A DNA stretch of 64,000 nt from Cannabis sativa (lineage: Eukaryota; Streptophyta; Magnoliopsida; Rosales; Cannabaceae). The notes under the pieces were generated by a model. The model did no database searches. It saw only the letters and a list, made by a program, of their open reading frames with translations, and was not told the origin of the DNA. Of the stretch, positions 46,192 to 59,970 are shown in pieces. Numbering within the stretch: the first letter of the stretch is position 1; every line of letters starts with the position of its first letter. The position numbers and the translations under genes were made by a program. Where the stretch lies: NCBI RefSeq assembly GCF_029168945.1, contig NC_083605.1, positions 32,749,280-32,813,279 of the forward strand, given 5' to 3'.

Positions 46192-49100
46192 CATGGTAAT
46201 TGATTTGCTTGCAAGAAATTTGTGCTTTAAAACGATTGTTTGATGTTTTGGATGGTATCATGTTGTATTGAGTGTTATTTGATGATTGATTGATGTTTGT
46301 GAATTTTCGTGAAAAATAATTGAATATCTGATTCTGGAATTATTTTTATTGGATAGTATGGAAAAAATTAAGCAAGTTACTTTTTTACAGAACTCAAGTT
46401 ACTTTTTGAAGTTTCGAAAAAATCGGGGTTGAGCATTAAGAATTCCGAGCGCAGAAATCATGCGATTTCCCCCTGCGCCTAGATTTCACGCCCAAACACC
46501 TCATGCGCGCGCGGACGAGTATGCACAGCATACCGTCCGTACAGCTCGCATTTTTTTTTTCGTTTTTCTTCGATTTTTCATGCTTTTTTATGGAATTAAC
46601 TTCCGATTTTTTGTGTAGTTCTGTATTTATACTATTACTATTCCTCATTCAACTCTAATTATCATAATGAATTAATTTAATATTTTTTAAATTTAATTCA
46701 TGATATTAGTGTAATTTGAATTTAAAAATAGTTAGTATCTATCTTTTTTTGCTTAATTATCTATCTTATTTTTAAATTTGATTATATCTTATCTTATTTT
46801 TAAATTTAAGGTCAGATTTTAAATTTTTAAATTAATTTTTTTTTAAATAATTTGACCTTATTTAAATTTAAAATAAGATAACTATAATCATATAATTTTA
46901 AATAGATGTAAGATATTTTGCTAACTTTTAAATTTTGTTATTTTATTTATTTAAATTACATTTAAAATCTGAAAAAGATATTCATTTATCTTTTTTAATT
47001 TTTTATTTAATTTTTATGTATAAAATAACATTTAATTTTTTAAAAGTAGTTAGCAAATTTTGAAATGATATTTAGGTTGGTTGAAACCTAATTTTTCAAA
47101 ATTGTAGGTTTAATTTTAAATTTATTTTTTTTTGAAATTTCGAAACTTTTTAATTTTTTTTAAATTTTTCGAAATTTTTTTTATTATTTATTTTTCGAAA
47201 TTATTTATTTAAAATTAAATAAATCCTACATCCTACTATCCAGCTAACCTTGTTGCAGGAGTATGTGTTTTAGCTTGTTTGTAAGTTTTTTAAAACCTAT
47301 TATTGCTTGATTGCAAATAGCCATGATTAACTTGTTGACAGATCCAATGATCTGATTTTAACTCATGGCTCCCTTGGTCAAGTTAATAATTTGTAACAGG
47401 TATATTTACAATCTTCTTTCATCTGTGTATGACCTAGCAACATGATAGGACCCATCCAAAGTGTGCCTGTGTGAGCCTATGTGTTTAATTTCATTATAGA
47501 TGCATATAGGTTGTTGTTGCTAAATAAAATATCATAGTTCTTGATAGATTTTATTTAGGCTCATTTAGTTTTTGGGCCTATTCAATTAATAACAGTTGTT
47601 CATTTTAAGGTTAAATTTCTCTCTTTTGGGCCTTGTGTGAGAGTTGGGAGCCATAGTAGTGGGTACGACATACTGAACCCAGCACCCCCTCACATGAACC
47701 ACCCCAATTGTGAAGGCCCATTTGCTTGATTTGAATAACTGTACTAGGTTAATTAAACTAGTTTAACCTAATAAAATTGATTAACAACATAATTAATTTC
47801 ATTTATTTTGAAATTAATTTAAGAAAATTATAGTTTAAAGAATTTTTTATTCTAAGCTAAACTATATGTATTTTCTTGTATTTAATTAAATATGGAATTA
47901 TAACCATCTAGATTCTTTCTGCAGCTTAATTTAAATTTTTCATTAAATATTCCTATTTAAGTTGATCTTTAGTTATCTACAACTAATAAACTTAAATCTG
48001 AATATCTTTTGGATTTAAAATTTCAAAATTAAGTTGAGGAATTTTAGGCATTGGTTATTAAGATTCTTTAGATATTTTTTTTAAGCTAATATCTTTTCGA
48101 ATATTAACTTAAAATGGAATATTTTAGATATTTTTTAAGTTAATATCTTTTCGAATATTAACTTAAAATGGAATATTTTCAAATTAAGTGGTTACAACTT
48201 AATTTTTGACATTTAATTAAATTTAAATTTGAAAATATTTAAGTTCTAGATTTTTTCTAATACAACTTAAATTAGATATTTTTTCAAATTTTGTGGAAAA
48301 GATACTTAGTCAAATAAGATATTTTCTAGATAGTTATTTCTAGACTACTTATTATTTCTAATATTAAATAGAAAAATATTATACATTGTGAAATTAATTA
48401 TTTAAATAATTAATTTTGGTACAATTTATTTTTAAGTATATTTTTTCCTAGTATTAAACTAGAGACTAATAATTAAGCCTTCTCTACACTTAATTATTTA
48501 TTTCTTGAATTTAATACATTTAATTAATTTGAAAATTAAATATCTAAGTTGATTTTCATCATGACACTTAAATATTTCTTTTTCATGACACTTAATTAAA
48601 TAGAAAAATTATTTTTAGTTGAAATTTATTTTTCAACTAAATTTAAATAACTTTTCAAAATATATATTTTTTATTTTATTAATCAAATTTCGAAATTGCA
48701 TTTCTTAAATGCTGGAATTTCGAATTTTATTTGAAAAATAGATTAAAGTTGTAAATTATTTATTTTAATTTTGGACCAACTTAAATCAATAATTTTTTCA
48801 TTTAATGATTAATTAAAATAAATGAAGTAAAATATATTTTATTAGAAATTTAATTAATTAGTCAAAGGAAAATCTAGAAAATTAATATTTAAGTTGATTT
48901 TCATCATCATACTTAAATATTTGAAATTTTTCTTATATATTAATTAAATAGGAAAATTATATTTTTTGTGGTAAATTAATTTTATTAATTAATTTTGGGC
49001 CAACATTAAATTAGAATAATCTTTCCAGGATTTATTTTTAATTTTAATATGCAATTTCAAAAATTGTATTCTTAAATACTTCAATTTTTCGAAATACAAT

Positions 49101-52100
49101 ATATATTTATAGAAAATTAAATTTGAGTTGTAAATTAATTTAAATTAATTTTGTAACAACTTAAATTGAATATTTTTCTAAATATTTATTGGAAATTATT
49201 ACTAAGATGGAAATAATTCATGTTATTTTCATATCCATCTAAGTAAAATTTATATTTAGAATTTTTCATTCTAAATTGGAAATTTTAATTAAATAAATAT
49301 ATATTTAAAATAAATAGATTAAATAAAGAGAATCAAAGAAAATACAACTCTCTTTAAATAATGAGCTTTATTATTAAGACATTCGATCTCCATTGTGGGT
49401 TTTACACCGCGTTTGTTTTAGTGAGTAATCCTCCCTAATGGAGGAACGTTCATCAGCAATTTCGCACCGTTTAATCTCGAAAGATAAGTAGTTTGTAAGT
49501 GTTTTATATGGTATGGATCACCCTAATGGTGGCGACCATATTTGACTTGCAAATTGCGAAACAATGGTGGAAGCTCATAAGATAGAATTGCCTTGACTCT
49601 CGCCTAAACGGGACAACGCTGAATTCCAATCTTGATCGAATAAAAGGTTGCTAGAATGTTTAACATTTTAGATGAGCTGACAACTCTATTCAATGGATCG
49701 TAGCTTTGACTCTCGCCTAAACGGGACACTGATATCAGTTTGTTGAAAACCTTGGAAATTATTTAGGATTGTAAGTTTTAGTATTTTTACTTGTCATTCC
49801 TACTTGCTATATGTTTATAATTTCTGAATTGTGTATGAATTTATATTGAACCATGTTATTTTCTGTTATTAAGTTGTAGTTTAATTTCGAATCTTCATTG
49901 TTGGTCTAACTTGGCTTGTTTATCTAATGAGATAAATCCCTAATGGATTTTCACCATTAGACATACATAATAGTGTTAGATCTTGAAAGATAAATATTGT
50001 ATATGCGACATCCAGCTGTTCATCAATTGATGACACCTTAGACTAGTATTTTTACGATATGAAACAAGAAGATTGTATAAATAAGATTACTTTGACTTTC
50101 GCTAATCGAAGCATCATTGGATTCTTATTTTAAACGAAATTATCCTAATTTCTCTTAGCTTATTCATTTCGAATTAGCTCAATAACATATCATTGGATGA
50201 ATGGTCTATAAATCATTTCATGTCATTCTATATTTTCTCTTAAGAAATTAAATGACGCATATGATTATAATCCCGAAATTCTATTCCCAATTGATATAAA
50301 ACCTCAATCTTAGAAATCTCCTACTTGTATGGGCAAATCAGACTTAGAGTTATATTAGTAGTGGTGGTCCAAGATAGAATTACTCATTATATTTGGTATA
50401 AATTTAAGTCTTTGACTTTAATTTTAGATTCCAAACAGAAATTTTCTTATATTTCTAATTCCAGAATACAATACAGTTACACTTTCTCAAGTGTTTAATA
50501 TCCATCTTCTATTAATGGATTCAAACTGTATGGAATATGAGTTAGGTATTCTGTGACCAGGATCCACTTGCACTATTCTAAGAATTCTTTGATGTAACTA
50601 AACCTAAGTCATCAAAAGACACTACCACATTTTTTTTTAATCTATGGCATTTGTATCTTGTTCATAGTGGATTTGACAAGATCAATCTCTACAAAGAGTT
50701 AATATGCCTCTATCCACTGAAAGTAGTTCATCTCATTCGCAGATGGATGTACATTCAGGAGTGGATATGAGTTTTTCGTTGTATTCTTAAAACGATAACT
50801 CTAGATATACCTTTTAGCAAGAAATTTGAAATGTTTGAAAAATTTCATTAATTTCTAGCAATGGTTAAAACCATTAAGGTAAGTGGTTAAAGATCTTGCG
50901 AACTGATAGGGGTGGAGAAATACTTAGTAGAGATGCAGTTCAAAGATCATTAAATTGATTTTGAATTATATCCAAACTTACCTCCCCAGAAATTTTGATT
51001 TGCATATTGATGATTAGTTACTAGTCGTTGCCTAAATCCTTCTATGGTAATACAATTTCAGAATGATGTAATAGTTGTATACTTAATGTAAATCATTACT
51101 ATATTCATGGATGACCTAATCAAAATCTTAAGAAAAGCTAGAACTGTTAACCATGGTTTGTTAGCTATTCTAAGTGATTAGGGGTGGACCATCCCATTGT
51201 CAATAGATAAGAAAGTGTTTGTTCAAACAAATACTACTTTTCTAAGAAAATGACTAAGTCTGAAAACAAAGTAGCAAATAAAGGAGATATTTATTTCTTG
51301 ATTCCAAAAGTGCTCTATCATCTTATATGACATATGATGATCCCACTGGCTCTGTTGTCTTGTCACAACCGAAGAGGTCAATACCATTTAGTTTTCTTAG
51401 ACATAATTCACAGTACCTTGTCGTAGTGGGAGAGTTTCTAGGAACTTACCTTCTTATGACTTGGGAGACACTAGTGATTAAAAATCCATTGTGAGTTTAA
51501 ACAAGTAATGGATTGTCAAGATAAGAGACTAAGAAGAAAAGCCAATAGAACTATGGTTTAATCCATTCACATGGAATAACCTAAAGTTTTCTATTACAAG
51601 GACATAAAAGGAAATTTTAGTAAATAAGTCTATTCTATGGACTTTACAAAACTTCCTGTTCCTAGTATTATAGGTTTGAGTTTATCTAAACCTATGGCTT
51701 GTGGTATACCTGGTAATTACTTACTCTAATGCAAGCAACTTACTTTAGTAAGATGCTGAAGCATTTTCTTTCTAATGGCAATCTATAGAAGCTTCACAAC
51801 TTCTTAGACATAGATTTTATTTATCTAAGGAAAAGTCTCAACTATTCCAGAAAAGATAAAGCCATGAAAGAATTTCTTATATCAACAGTGAGAGGTCTTA
51901 GATATGCTTTTGTATGCCTTAGACCAGACACTCCGCCGTTGAGTGGGAGTAATGAGTAGGTATCAGATTAATCCAGGAGAAGAACATTGGAAGACAATCA
52001 AGTAAATCTTAAGATTAAGAAGAGGAACTATATGTTAGTCTATAAGGGTGTGTTTAAAACTCTTAGACTACACCATATCAGATTTCAAAATTTGCCTTTG

Positions 52101-52558
52101 TGCTAGAAAATCTTTCTGATAAGATGGTGATTACTCTGGGGGTGGAATAGTGATTTTGGAGAAGTATAAAAACCTATCTGAAGTCTCTAGGTCTACCAGG
52201 AAGGGACTGAATGTTAAAGTTACAGGAAAGGTACTTATTCAGTCTAAGGAAAGTTCTATACATTTTTGGCACTATTCCAAATTGCCTTAACTACTAGTGT
52301 TAATTTCCTGATTAACCAAAAGTAGTTGCCAAAGGTATAGAATCCAGTATCCCAAGAGAGTAGACATATAGAGAGGAATTTCACATTATCAATGATTTTG
52401 TGATTAAGGAAGAGTAATAGTGGAGAAAAGGTTGTGTTTAATTCAACTTTTCAGATCCTATTACGAGGAGTTTACTACTACTACACTTGATTTGTATATC
52501 AAGGTGTTGAGATTATTTGAAACGCACTTTTTGTTTTATATTAGTGCAAGTGGGAGTT
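46192..52558 (+). other. Internal region of element B
   Basis: 46650-49370 is extremely AT-rich and non-coding, interrupted by a GC-richer island at about 47625-47725 shared with element A. Hairpin-like segments with a CTAAT loop lie at 49430-49444, 49519-49531 and 49934-49950. Decayed pol follows: integrase remnants with KILRTDRGGE at about 50890-50920, and RNase H-like text (VGVMSRYQINPGEEHW) at about 51943-51992. The polypurine tract AAGTGGGAGTT precedes the 3' LTR. Confidence 0.65.
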
Positions 52559-54441
52559 CGTTGGGTTTCATGCCCTAAATAAAACTCATTTCAATATAAT
52601 CAGATTTACTTATTAATATAGATCAGAAATAACATTTAATGTTGCATGGTTCACATGATTTATTTCATGATTATATGTACATAATGTATGAATTCATCTG
52701 AAACCCTTTTCACATACTTGATCCTGTTTATTGTGCCGTCAACACATTGGAAAGTAAACATGACTATGTGAATAAAGTTTCCTAGATTTATCACACATAG
52801 GGTTTTACTGATATGATAATCTACAACAGAGTTTACTTGCATTTTGAGAAGTGCTATGTTCTTTCCAGAGCATTGGTTAAAGTAAAGCTCAGGTTGGATG
52901 CATGGAGTATGCATCGGAAGGGACCGATATTGAACTTTGACTTAGATTTATTAAACTTACCGTAATATCTATTCAAGTCAATATCGCCTAGTTGATCCTA
53001 GATCAAATGTTCTTAATCCTGTTATGATTAGGCTCAATCTTGAAAGGCTATTCGTGTTCTTTGATTTGTTAGTTAAGCCTGCTTTTAGGTCAGGGTGATA
53101 CGTACATTTTGGGAACACGGTAGTGCAACTGAGTGGGAGCGCTAGCATAAACATGGAATCTATAGCTTCTATCTGGCGAATAGTAAGCAAAGGATGATCT
53201 CCTTCGAGCTTGACCAAACGAAAATAAATGGTGGAGATCTCATTTCACATAAGCTGAAATATCATGTATACGGGGTTAAGTGTTTTAAGGATTAAATATA
53301 TTGTAGGGTGTAACGGTAATCTAATCCCTTTACAGTGTAGATCATTCATATAGAGGATCATTGATCAAATTAGGATTATAACAATGGATAACTAATGATG
53401 TGTCTATATGGTGGAACATATAGAGCATTCTATATACTGAGAGTCCAATTCTAAGTTCTATGCGTGGATTCGACGAAGAATTAATAAGTTAGTGAATTTT
53501 AGTAATAAATTCTTGATCTACTTATTAGAAGCTCGGTTATATAGAGCCATGGTCCCCACACTAGTTGAGATAATATTGCTTGTAAGACTCATTTAATTGG
53601 TTTTGATTAATCAATTATAATTCTAAATTTAGATTATGTCTATTTGTGAATTTTTCACTAAGTAAGGGCAAAATTGTAAAGAAAGAGTTTTAGGGGCATA
53701 TTTGTTAATTATGATACTTTGTATGGTTCAATTAATAAATATGATAAATAACAATATTATTTAATAATTATTTATAGTTATTAAATAGTTAGAATTGGCA
53801 TTTAAATGGTTGAATTAGAAAATTGGCGTTTTTGAGAAAATCAGATGCAGAAAAGATAAAACTGCAAAATTGCAAAAAGTGAGGCCCAAATCCACTTGTA
53901 TAGGGCCGGCCACTTTTTTAGGGAATTTAAACTGATATTTTCATTATATTAATGCCAAATAATTCAAACCTAACCCTAGTGGAATGCTATAAATAGATAG
54001 TGAAGGCTTCAGGAAAATCACACTTCTGATTCAGAAAAAAATTGAGCCTCTCTCTCTCTCCCTATCTTTAGCCGCCACTTCTTCTCTCTCTTCCCTCTTG
54101 AATTTCAAAATTCTTAGTGTATGAGTAGTGCCCACGCACAGCAAGTGATACCTCAACCATAGTGAGGAAGATCGTGAAGAAAGACTTTCAGCAAGAAGGA
54201 GTTTCAGCATCAAAGATTCAGAGAAAGGGATCCAGGTTCAAATCTTGATAATACTCTGCTACAGAAAGGATACAAGGGTTAGAGATCTGAACGGAAGGAG
54301 TCATTTAATTCCGCGTCACCCAATGTAAGGTTTCTTAAACTTTATACGTGTTTATTTCATCGTTTTAGAAAGTTCATATTTAGGGTGTTAATAAACATAC
54401 TTGTGAGTAGATCTAAGATCCTGGTAAAATAATTTCCAATA
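52559..54441 (+). repeat. 3' LTR of element B
   Basis: Begins CGTTGGGTTTC (the expected T of the TG terminus is changed to C) and ends TTTCCAATA, next to the ATTAT duplication. Confidence 0.8.
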
Positions 54442-54899
54442 ATTATCACATCAGTGTAAATCCAGTGCACTGATGAATCAGAGAATTTGTCTTTTGAAGC
54501 ATATAATCACAATCACATTCCACTATGTTGACATCACTGTAATTGTGAATGACTATATGTTTAAGACTTACCAGATTTTGTATATATTAAACCATAAACA
54601 TGAAAACTACATGTAAACATAAATGACTTCTAATCTTTCATTGATAACAAATCATATTAGATTGAAATGGGTTTTATTTAGGGATTAAATCCCAACAAAA
54701 CTGTTCCTCCATAATACCTTTACCAGTGCAATTATCTTATTTCTCAAGACTTTCTCTCTTCTATCAAGTACTTGCACCGGTTGTTCCTAGTATGATAGAT
54801 TTGGTTGTAGTTCCAATGCTTCATAACTCAGAATATGGGACGAGTCTGAGACATACTTTCGAAGCATCGAAACGTGGAACACGTCATGTACAACTGCCA

Positions 54900-57266
54900 G
54901 CACTAGGGGCATAGCCAACCTGTACGCTACTTGCCCTATCCTTTCAAGGATTTCAAAAGGTCCAATGAACCTCGGGCTAAGCTTTCCCGAAGCATTTAGT
55001 GCCTTTCATAGGTGATATTCGGAGAAATACCATATCTTCGATCTGAAAATTAATGTTTTGTCGCTTTGGATCAACATAACTCTTCTGTCTGCTCTGAGCC
55101 GCGAGCATTCACGCTCTAATTTTATCAACTGTTTCACTTGTTCTTTGAACATCCTCGGGACCTAGGAACTTTCTTTCACCCACTTCATCCCAGTGAATAG
55201 GTGATCTGCACTTTCTTCCATATAAAAGTTCATAAGGGGCCATCCTAATTGTTGCCTTATAGTTGTCGTTGTACGAGAAATCAATCAAGGGAAGGTACTT
55301 TACCCATGATCCTTCAAAATCAAGCACACATGCCCGAAGCATGTCTTCTAAAATCTGAATAGTCCTCTCGGACTGTCCATTTGTCTGAGGATGAAATGTT
55401 GTGCTGAATTTTAACTTAGTACCCATAGCTCGATGTAGACTCTCCCAGAATCTTGATGTAAACTTTGGATCTCTATCCGAAATAATGGACTTTGGGACAC
55501 CATGAAGACGAATAATTTCTCTAACATATAACTCAGCATACTGATCAATGGAGAAGTTCGTCCGAGCAGGTAAGAAGTGCGCTGACTTTGTAAACCTGTC
55601 AACTATGACCCACACAGAGTCGTACTGTCTCGTGGTCCTAGGCAATCCAACCACAAAGTCCATGGCAATATCTTCCCATTTCCACTCCGGAATATCCAGT
55701 GGCTGCAACAACCCAGCAGGCCTCTGATGTTCAGCTTTCACTTGCTGACAAGTTAGACATTTAGCAACATACTTAGCAATATCATTCTTAATGCTTGGCC
55801 ACCAGAACATGGCATTGAGATCTTGATACATCTTCATTGATCCTGGATGAACTGAGTAAGGAATCGTATGAGACTCATTCAAGATTTCTCTTTTAATATC
55901 ATCATCCATAGGCACACAAACACGATTTATAAATTGTAGCATTCCCGTATCATCCACTGTAAAGTCACTAGTCTTCCCAGCCAAAACCTTATCTCGGGAT
56001 TTCACTAACTTTGGATCTTGTAATTGTGCTTCTCTAATTCACTCCAAAAGAGTAGATTGCAGGGTAATATTAGCCAATTTCCCCACAACCAACTCAATTT
56101 TAGCTCAGGTCATTTCATCAGCTAACTGCTTGGAAATATGTTTCAGTGTATTAATCTGACTCTGGCCTTTTCTACTCAGGACATCAACAACAACGTTGGC
56201 CTTACCAGGGTGATAAAGGATCTCACAATCATAATCCTTCACCAACTCTAGCCAGTGTCTCTGTCTCGTGGTCAGATCTCTCTGGGTGAAGAAGTATTTT
56301 AAACTTTTATGATTAGTGTATATCTCACATTTCTTGCCATAAAAGTAATGTCGCCAAATCTTTAGCGCAAATAATACTGCTGCGAGTTCTAAGTCGTGAG
56401 TAAGGTACCTCTGCTCGTACTCCTTTAACTGCTGAGAAGCATAGCCTATTACCTTTTTAACTTGCATAAGAACATAGCCCAGACCCTGTCTCAAGGCATC
56501 ACAATAAACAACAAACTTTTCCTTATCTGAAGGAAGAGTTAACATTGGAGCGGTAATCAAGCGCTGCTTTAACTCTAGAAAACTTTTCTCACACCGATCA
56601 GTCCAAACAAACTTCAAGTTCTTTCGAGTCAGCTCCATTAAGGGTACAACAATCTTTGAGAAACCCTCAACGAACCGACGATAATACTCAGCTAAACCCA
56701 AAAAGCTTCTAACTTTCGTAGCCAATTTTGGCATTGGCCAATCCCGAACAACTTCAATTTTTGCCGAATCAACCATGATCCCATCTTTATCCACTATGTG
56801 CCCCAAGAAAGAGACACGAGATAACCAGAATTCACACTTTTTGAACTTAGCGTACAGCTTGTGATCACGTAATCGTTGTAATACTGATATGAGATGCAAT
56901 TCATGTTCCTCTTCTGAATCAGAATAAACCAAGATGTCATCAATGAACACAATCAGACATCTGTCTAGGTAATCCTTGAATACCGGATTCATGAGATTAA
57001 TGAATGTCGTCGGGGCATTAGTGAATCCAAAAGACATCACTAGAAATTCATAATGTCCATACCAAGTACGGAACACAGTTTTCAGGATATCTTCCTCTCA
57101 AATTTTTAGTTGATGATAACCTGAGCGAAGATCGATCTTGGAGAAGACTGTCTTCCCCTTTAGTTGATCAAAAAGATCGTCAATTCAAGGTAAAGGATAC
57201 TTGTTCTTAATGGTAAGATTGTTCAACTCTCGGTAATCAATACACATTCACAGAGACCCGTCTTTC
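54900..57266 (-). pseudogene. Gypsy pol (reverse transcriptase, RNase H, integrase), interrupted
   Basis: Read from right to left, a single frame encodes an RT part (CIDYRELNNLTIKNKYPLP, then [15 protein letters not shown]), RNase H ([36 protein letters not shown]), and integrase with an HHCC zinc motif (CLTCQQVK) and D,D,E residues in AMDFVVGLP, ISDRDPKF and NGQSERTIQILEDM. The C-terminal GPFEILERIGQVAYRLA, then HDVFHVSMLRKYVSD, is typical of Tekay/Del-type chromoviruses. In-frame TGA codons at 57098-57100, 56105-56107, 56039-56041 and 55109-55111 all stand where arginine is expected; a frameshift lies near 54990 and a TAG after it. The upstream gag and protease are cut off by the LTR at 57267. 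Confidence 0.85.
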
Positions 57267-58856
57267 TGTTGGGTTTTATGCCCTAAATAAAACTCATTTC
57301 AATATAATCAGATTTACTTATTAATATAGATCAGAAATAACATTTAATGTTGCATGGTTCACATGATTTATTTCATGATTATATGTACATAATGTATAAA
57401 TTAATCTGAAACCCTTTTCACATACTTGATCCTATTTATTGTGCCGTCAACACATTGGAAAGTAAACATGACTATGTGAATAAAGTTTCCTAGATTTATC
57501 AGACATAGGGTTTTACTGATATGATAATCTACAACAGAGTTTACTTGCATTTTGGAGAAGTGTTATGTTCTTTCCAGAGCATTGGTTAAAGTAAAGCTCA
57601 GGTTGGATGCATGGAGTATGCATCGGAAGGGACCGATATTGAACTTTGACTTAGATTTATTAAACTTACCGTAATATCTATTCAAGTCAATATCGCCTAG
57701 TTGATCCTAGATCAAATGATCTTAATCCTGATATGATTAGGCTCAATCTTGAAAGGCTATTCGTGTTCTTTGATTTGATAGTTAAGCCTACTTTTAGGTC
57801 AGGGTGATACGTACATTTTGGGAACACGGTAGTGCAATTGAGTGGGAGCGCTAGCATAAACATGGAATCTATAGCTTCTATCTGGCGAATAGTAAGCAAA
57901 GGATGATCTCCTTCGAGCTTGACCAAACAAACATAAATGGTGGAGTACTCATTTCACATAAACTGAAATACCATTTACCCCTGGTCAAGTGTTTTAACGA
58001 ATAAATACATTGTAGGGTGTAACAGTAATTTAATCCCTTTATAGTGTAGATCATTCATATAGAGGATCAGTGATCACCTTAGGATTATAACAATGGATAA
58101 CTAATGATGTGTCTATATGGTGGAACATATAGAGCATTCTATATAACTGAGAGTGCAATTCTAAGTTCTATGCGTGGATTCAACGAAGAATTAATAAGTT
58201 AGTAAATTTTAGTGCTAAATTCTTGATCTACTTATTGGAAGCTCGGTTATATAGACCCATGGTCCCCGCACTATTTGAGATAATATTGCTTGTAAGACTC
58301 ATATAATTGGTTTTGATTAATCAATTATAATTCTCAAATTAGACTATGTCTATTTGTGAATTTTTCACTAAGTAAGGGCAAAATTGTAAAGAAAGAGTTA
58401 ATAGGGGCATATTTGTTAATTATGATACTTTGTATGGTTCAATTAATAAATATGATAAATGACAATATTATTTAATAATTATTTATAGTTATTAAATAGT
58501 TAGAATTTGCATTTAAATGGTTGAATTAGAAAATTGGCGTTTTTGAGAAAATCAGATGCAGAAAAGATAAAACTGCAAAATTGCAAAAAGTGAGGCCCAA
58601 ATCCACTATGTAGGGCCGGCCACTTTTGTAGGGTTTTTCCCTCTGATATTTTCATTATTTTAATGCCAAATATTTCAAACCTAACCCTAGTGGAATGCTA
58701 TAAATAGATAGTGAAGGCTTCAGGAAGATCGTGAAGAAAGACTTTCAGCAAGAAGGAGGTTTCAGCGTCAAAGATTCAAAGAAAGAGATCCAAGTTCAGA
58801 TATTGATAATGCTCTGCTACAGAAAGGAATCAAGGTCTAGATATCTGAACGGAAGG
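57267..58856 (+). mobile_element. Copia-type LTR, truncated by a Gypsy insertion
   Basis: Begins TGTTGGGTTTTATGCC within the old Gypsy reverse transcriptase and follows the LTR of element B closely up to GATATCTGAACGGAAGG, where a Gypsy LTR (TGTAACGCC) starts. The missing end (about 200-300 bp) should lie beyond the window. A deletion removes part of the leader near 58720. Confidence 0.8.
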
Positions 58857-59499
58857 TGTAACGCCCTAATCTATAAGGACGCCACGTGTGTGATTTTATA
58901 AACTAGTTTAATACTAATAGAATAATTAATTATTAAAAACCGTGATAATATTAAAAACTTGACTAAAATAAAACACTAAAAATGGACATTATAACGGCAT
59001 AAAAAGTGTGTTCCGGGAATCCCTGTTGTAAAAAGTTTTGCTAAAGAAATATGTACGACAACCATTTAAACATAAAATCAAAATACACAGCAGATACAAC
59101 CGCCTAAAACAACTCCTGGCAACTCGGCACGCAGGCCGGCGAGGTCAATATGTACATTGCTGGAGAAGACTGCCACCTCATGGTTGATCTAGCTTTTCTT
59201 TGCCTTTACCTGCACCACATAGCACCCGTGAGTCACAAGGACTCAGCAAGAAAAGTAATAATAACAATCATATAGCTTATTATTCGAATATTGTCATTTA
59301 TACACAATAAAAATCAAACCATCACACTTTGTTCATAAGATGAAATCCAAATCACTACTGGCATCTGCCACGAATAAACATTAGTATACAGATATTTGGT
59401 AATACAAAACCATTATACCAATAATGGAATTCATATTCATTTAATCATATAAATAATATATATGTTACCTCATAAAGCAACCCTCTTCATGACATCATG

Positions 59500-59914
59500 T
59501 TGCCTAATTAGGCAAGTCGATGCTTTAATCTGATGATCTTGTATTGTATCGCCTAATCAGGCAAGCCCATGCCATAGCCTGGCACCCATATGTCGCATAA
59601 CTGCATCACCTAATCAGGTGAGCCCATGCCCAAAAACCTGCACCCATATATCATACAATTGCATCACCTAATCAGGTGAGCCCGTGCCACAATCTGGCAC
59701 CAATATATCGCATCGTCTAACTAGACGAGCTCGTACCTACGCCCGGTACTTATCATGTCACTGACGCCTGTACTTACGCCCAGTACGTTGCCAGGAAAAT
59801 CGCATCACCTAATCAGGTGAGCCCGTACCTACACTCGGTACTCATCATATATCACTAACGCCCGTACTTACGGCCCAGGACGTTACCAGGAAAATTGCAT
59901 CACCTAATCAGGTG
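59500..59914. repeat. Array of short palindromes in the Gypsy LTR
   Basis: Seven copies of a palindrome, CACCTAATCAGGTG or variants (TTGCCTAATTAGGCAA, CGTCTAACTAGACG), alternate with a second palindrome family (GTGCCACAATCTGGCAC, GTACCTACGCCCGGTAC, GTACTTACGCCCAGTAC). Variants change both stem halves together, so pairing is kept. Confidence 0.75.
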
Positions 59915-59970
59915 AGCCAACATATCACATGCATAATATTATCACATTATCAATACTCAACCAATCAATC

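Larger units (their letters stand above)
44306..54441 (+). mobile_element. Copia-type LTR retrotransposon B, complete ends, no coding capacity
   Basis: A perfect target duplication, ATTAT, lies at 44301-44305 and 54442-54446. LTRs are 1872 and 1883 bp; by eye they differ at roughly 28 sites plus an 11-bp indel (about 1.5%), so B is older than A. The internal region is homologous to that of A, in the opposite orientation, and also lacks frames above about 70 codons. Confidence 0.85.
43212..54698 (-). mobile_element. Copia-type LTR (probably solo), split by element B
   Basis: The two parts, 43212-44305 and 54447-54698, join to match the solo LTR at 12835-14691. Compared with that copy, about 510 bp are missing at about 44074, so it also has an internal deletion. 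Flanking bases TTACT (left) and AAACT (right) may be a mutated target duplication. It is inserted in the older Gypsy element. Confidence 0.7.

Noticed and set aside
43207..54703. Exact target duplication for the LTR at 43212-54698
   Set aside because: TTACT and AAACT agree at only three of five bases, so the duplication is not claimed as certain.
59500..59914. Regularly spaced palindromes that look like a CRISPR array
   Set aside because: This is plant nuclear DNA within a Gypsy LTR, repeats are degenerate and spacers are related to each other; no cas genes exist.
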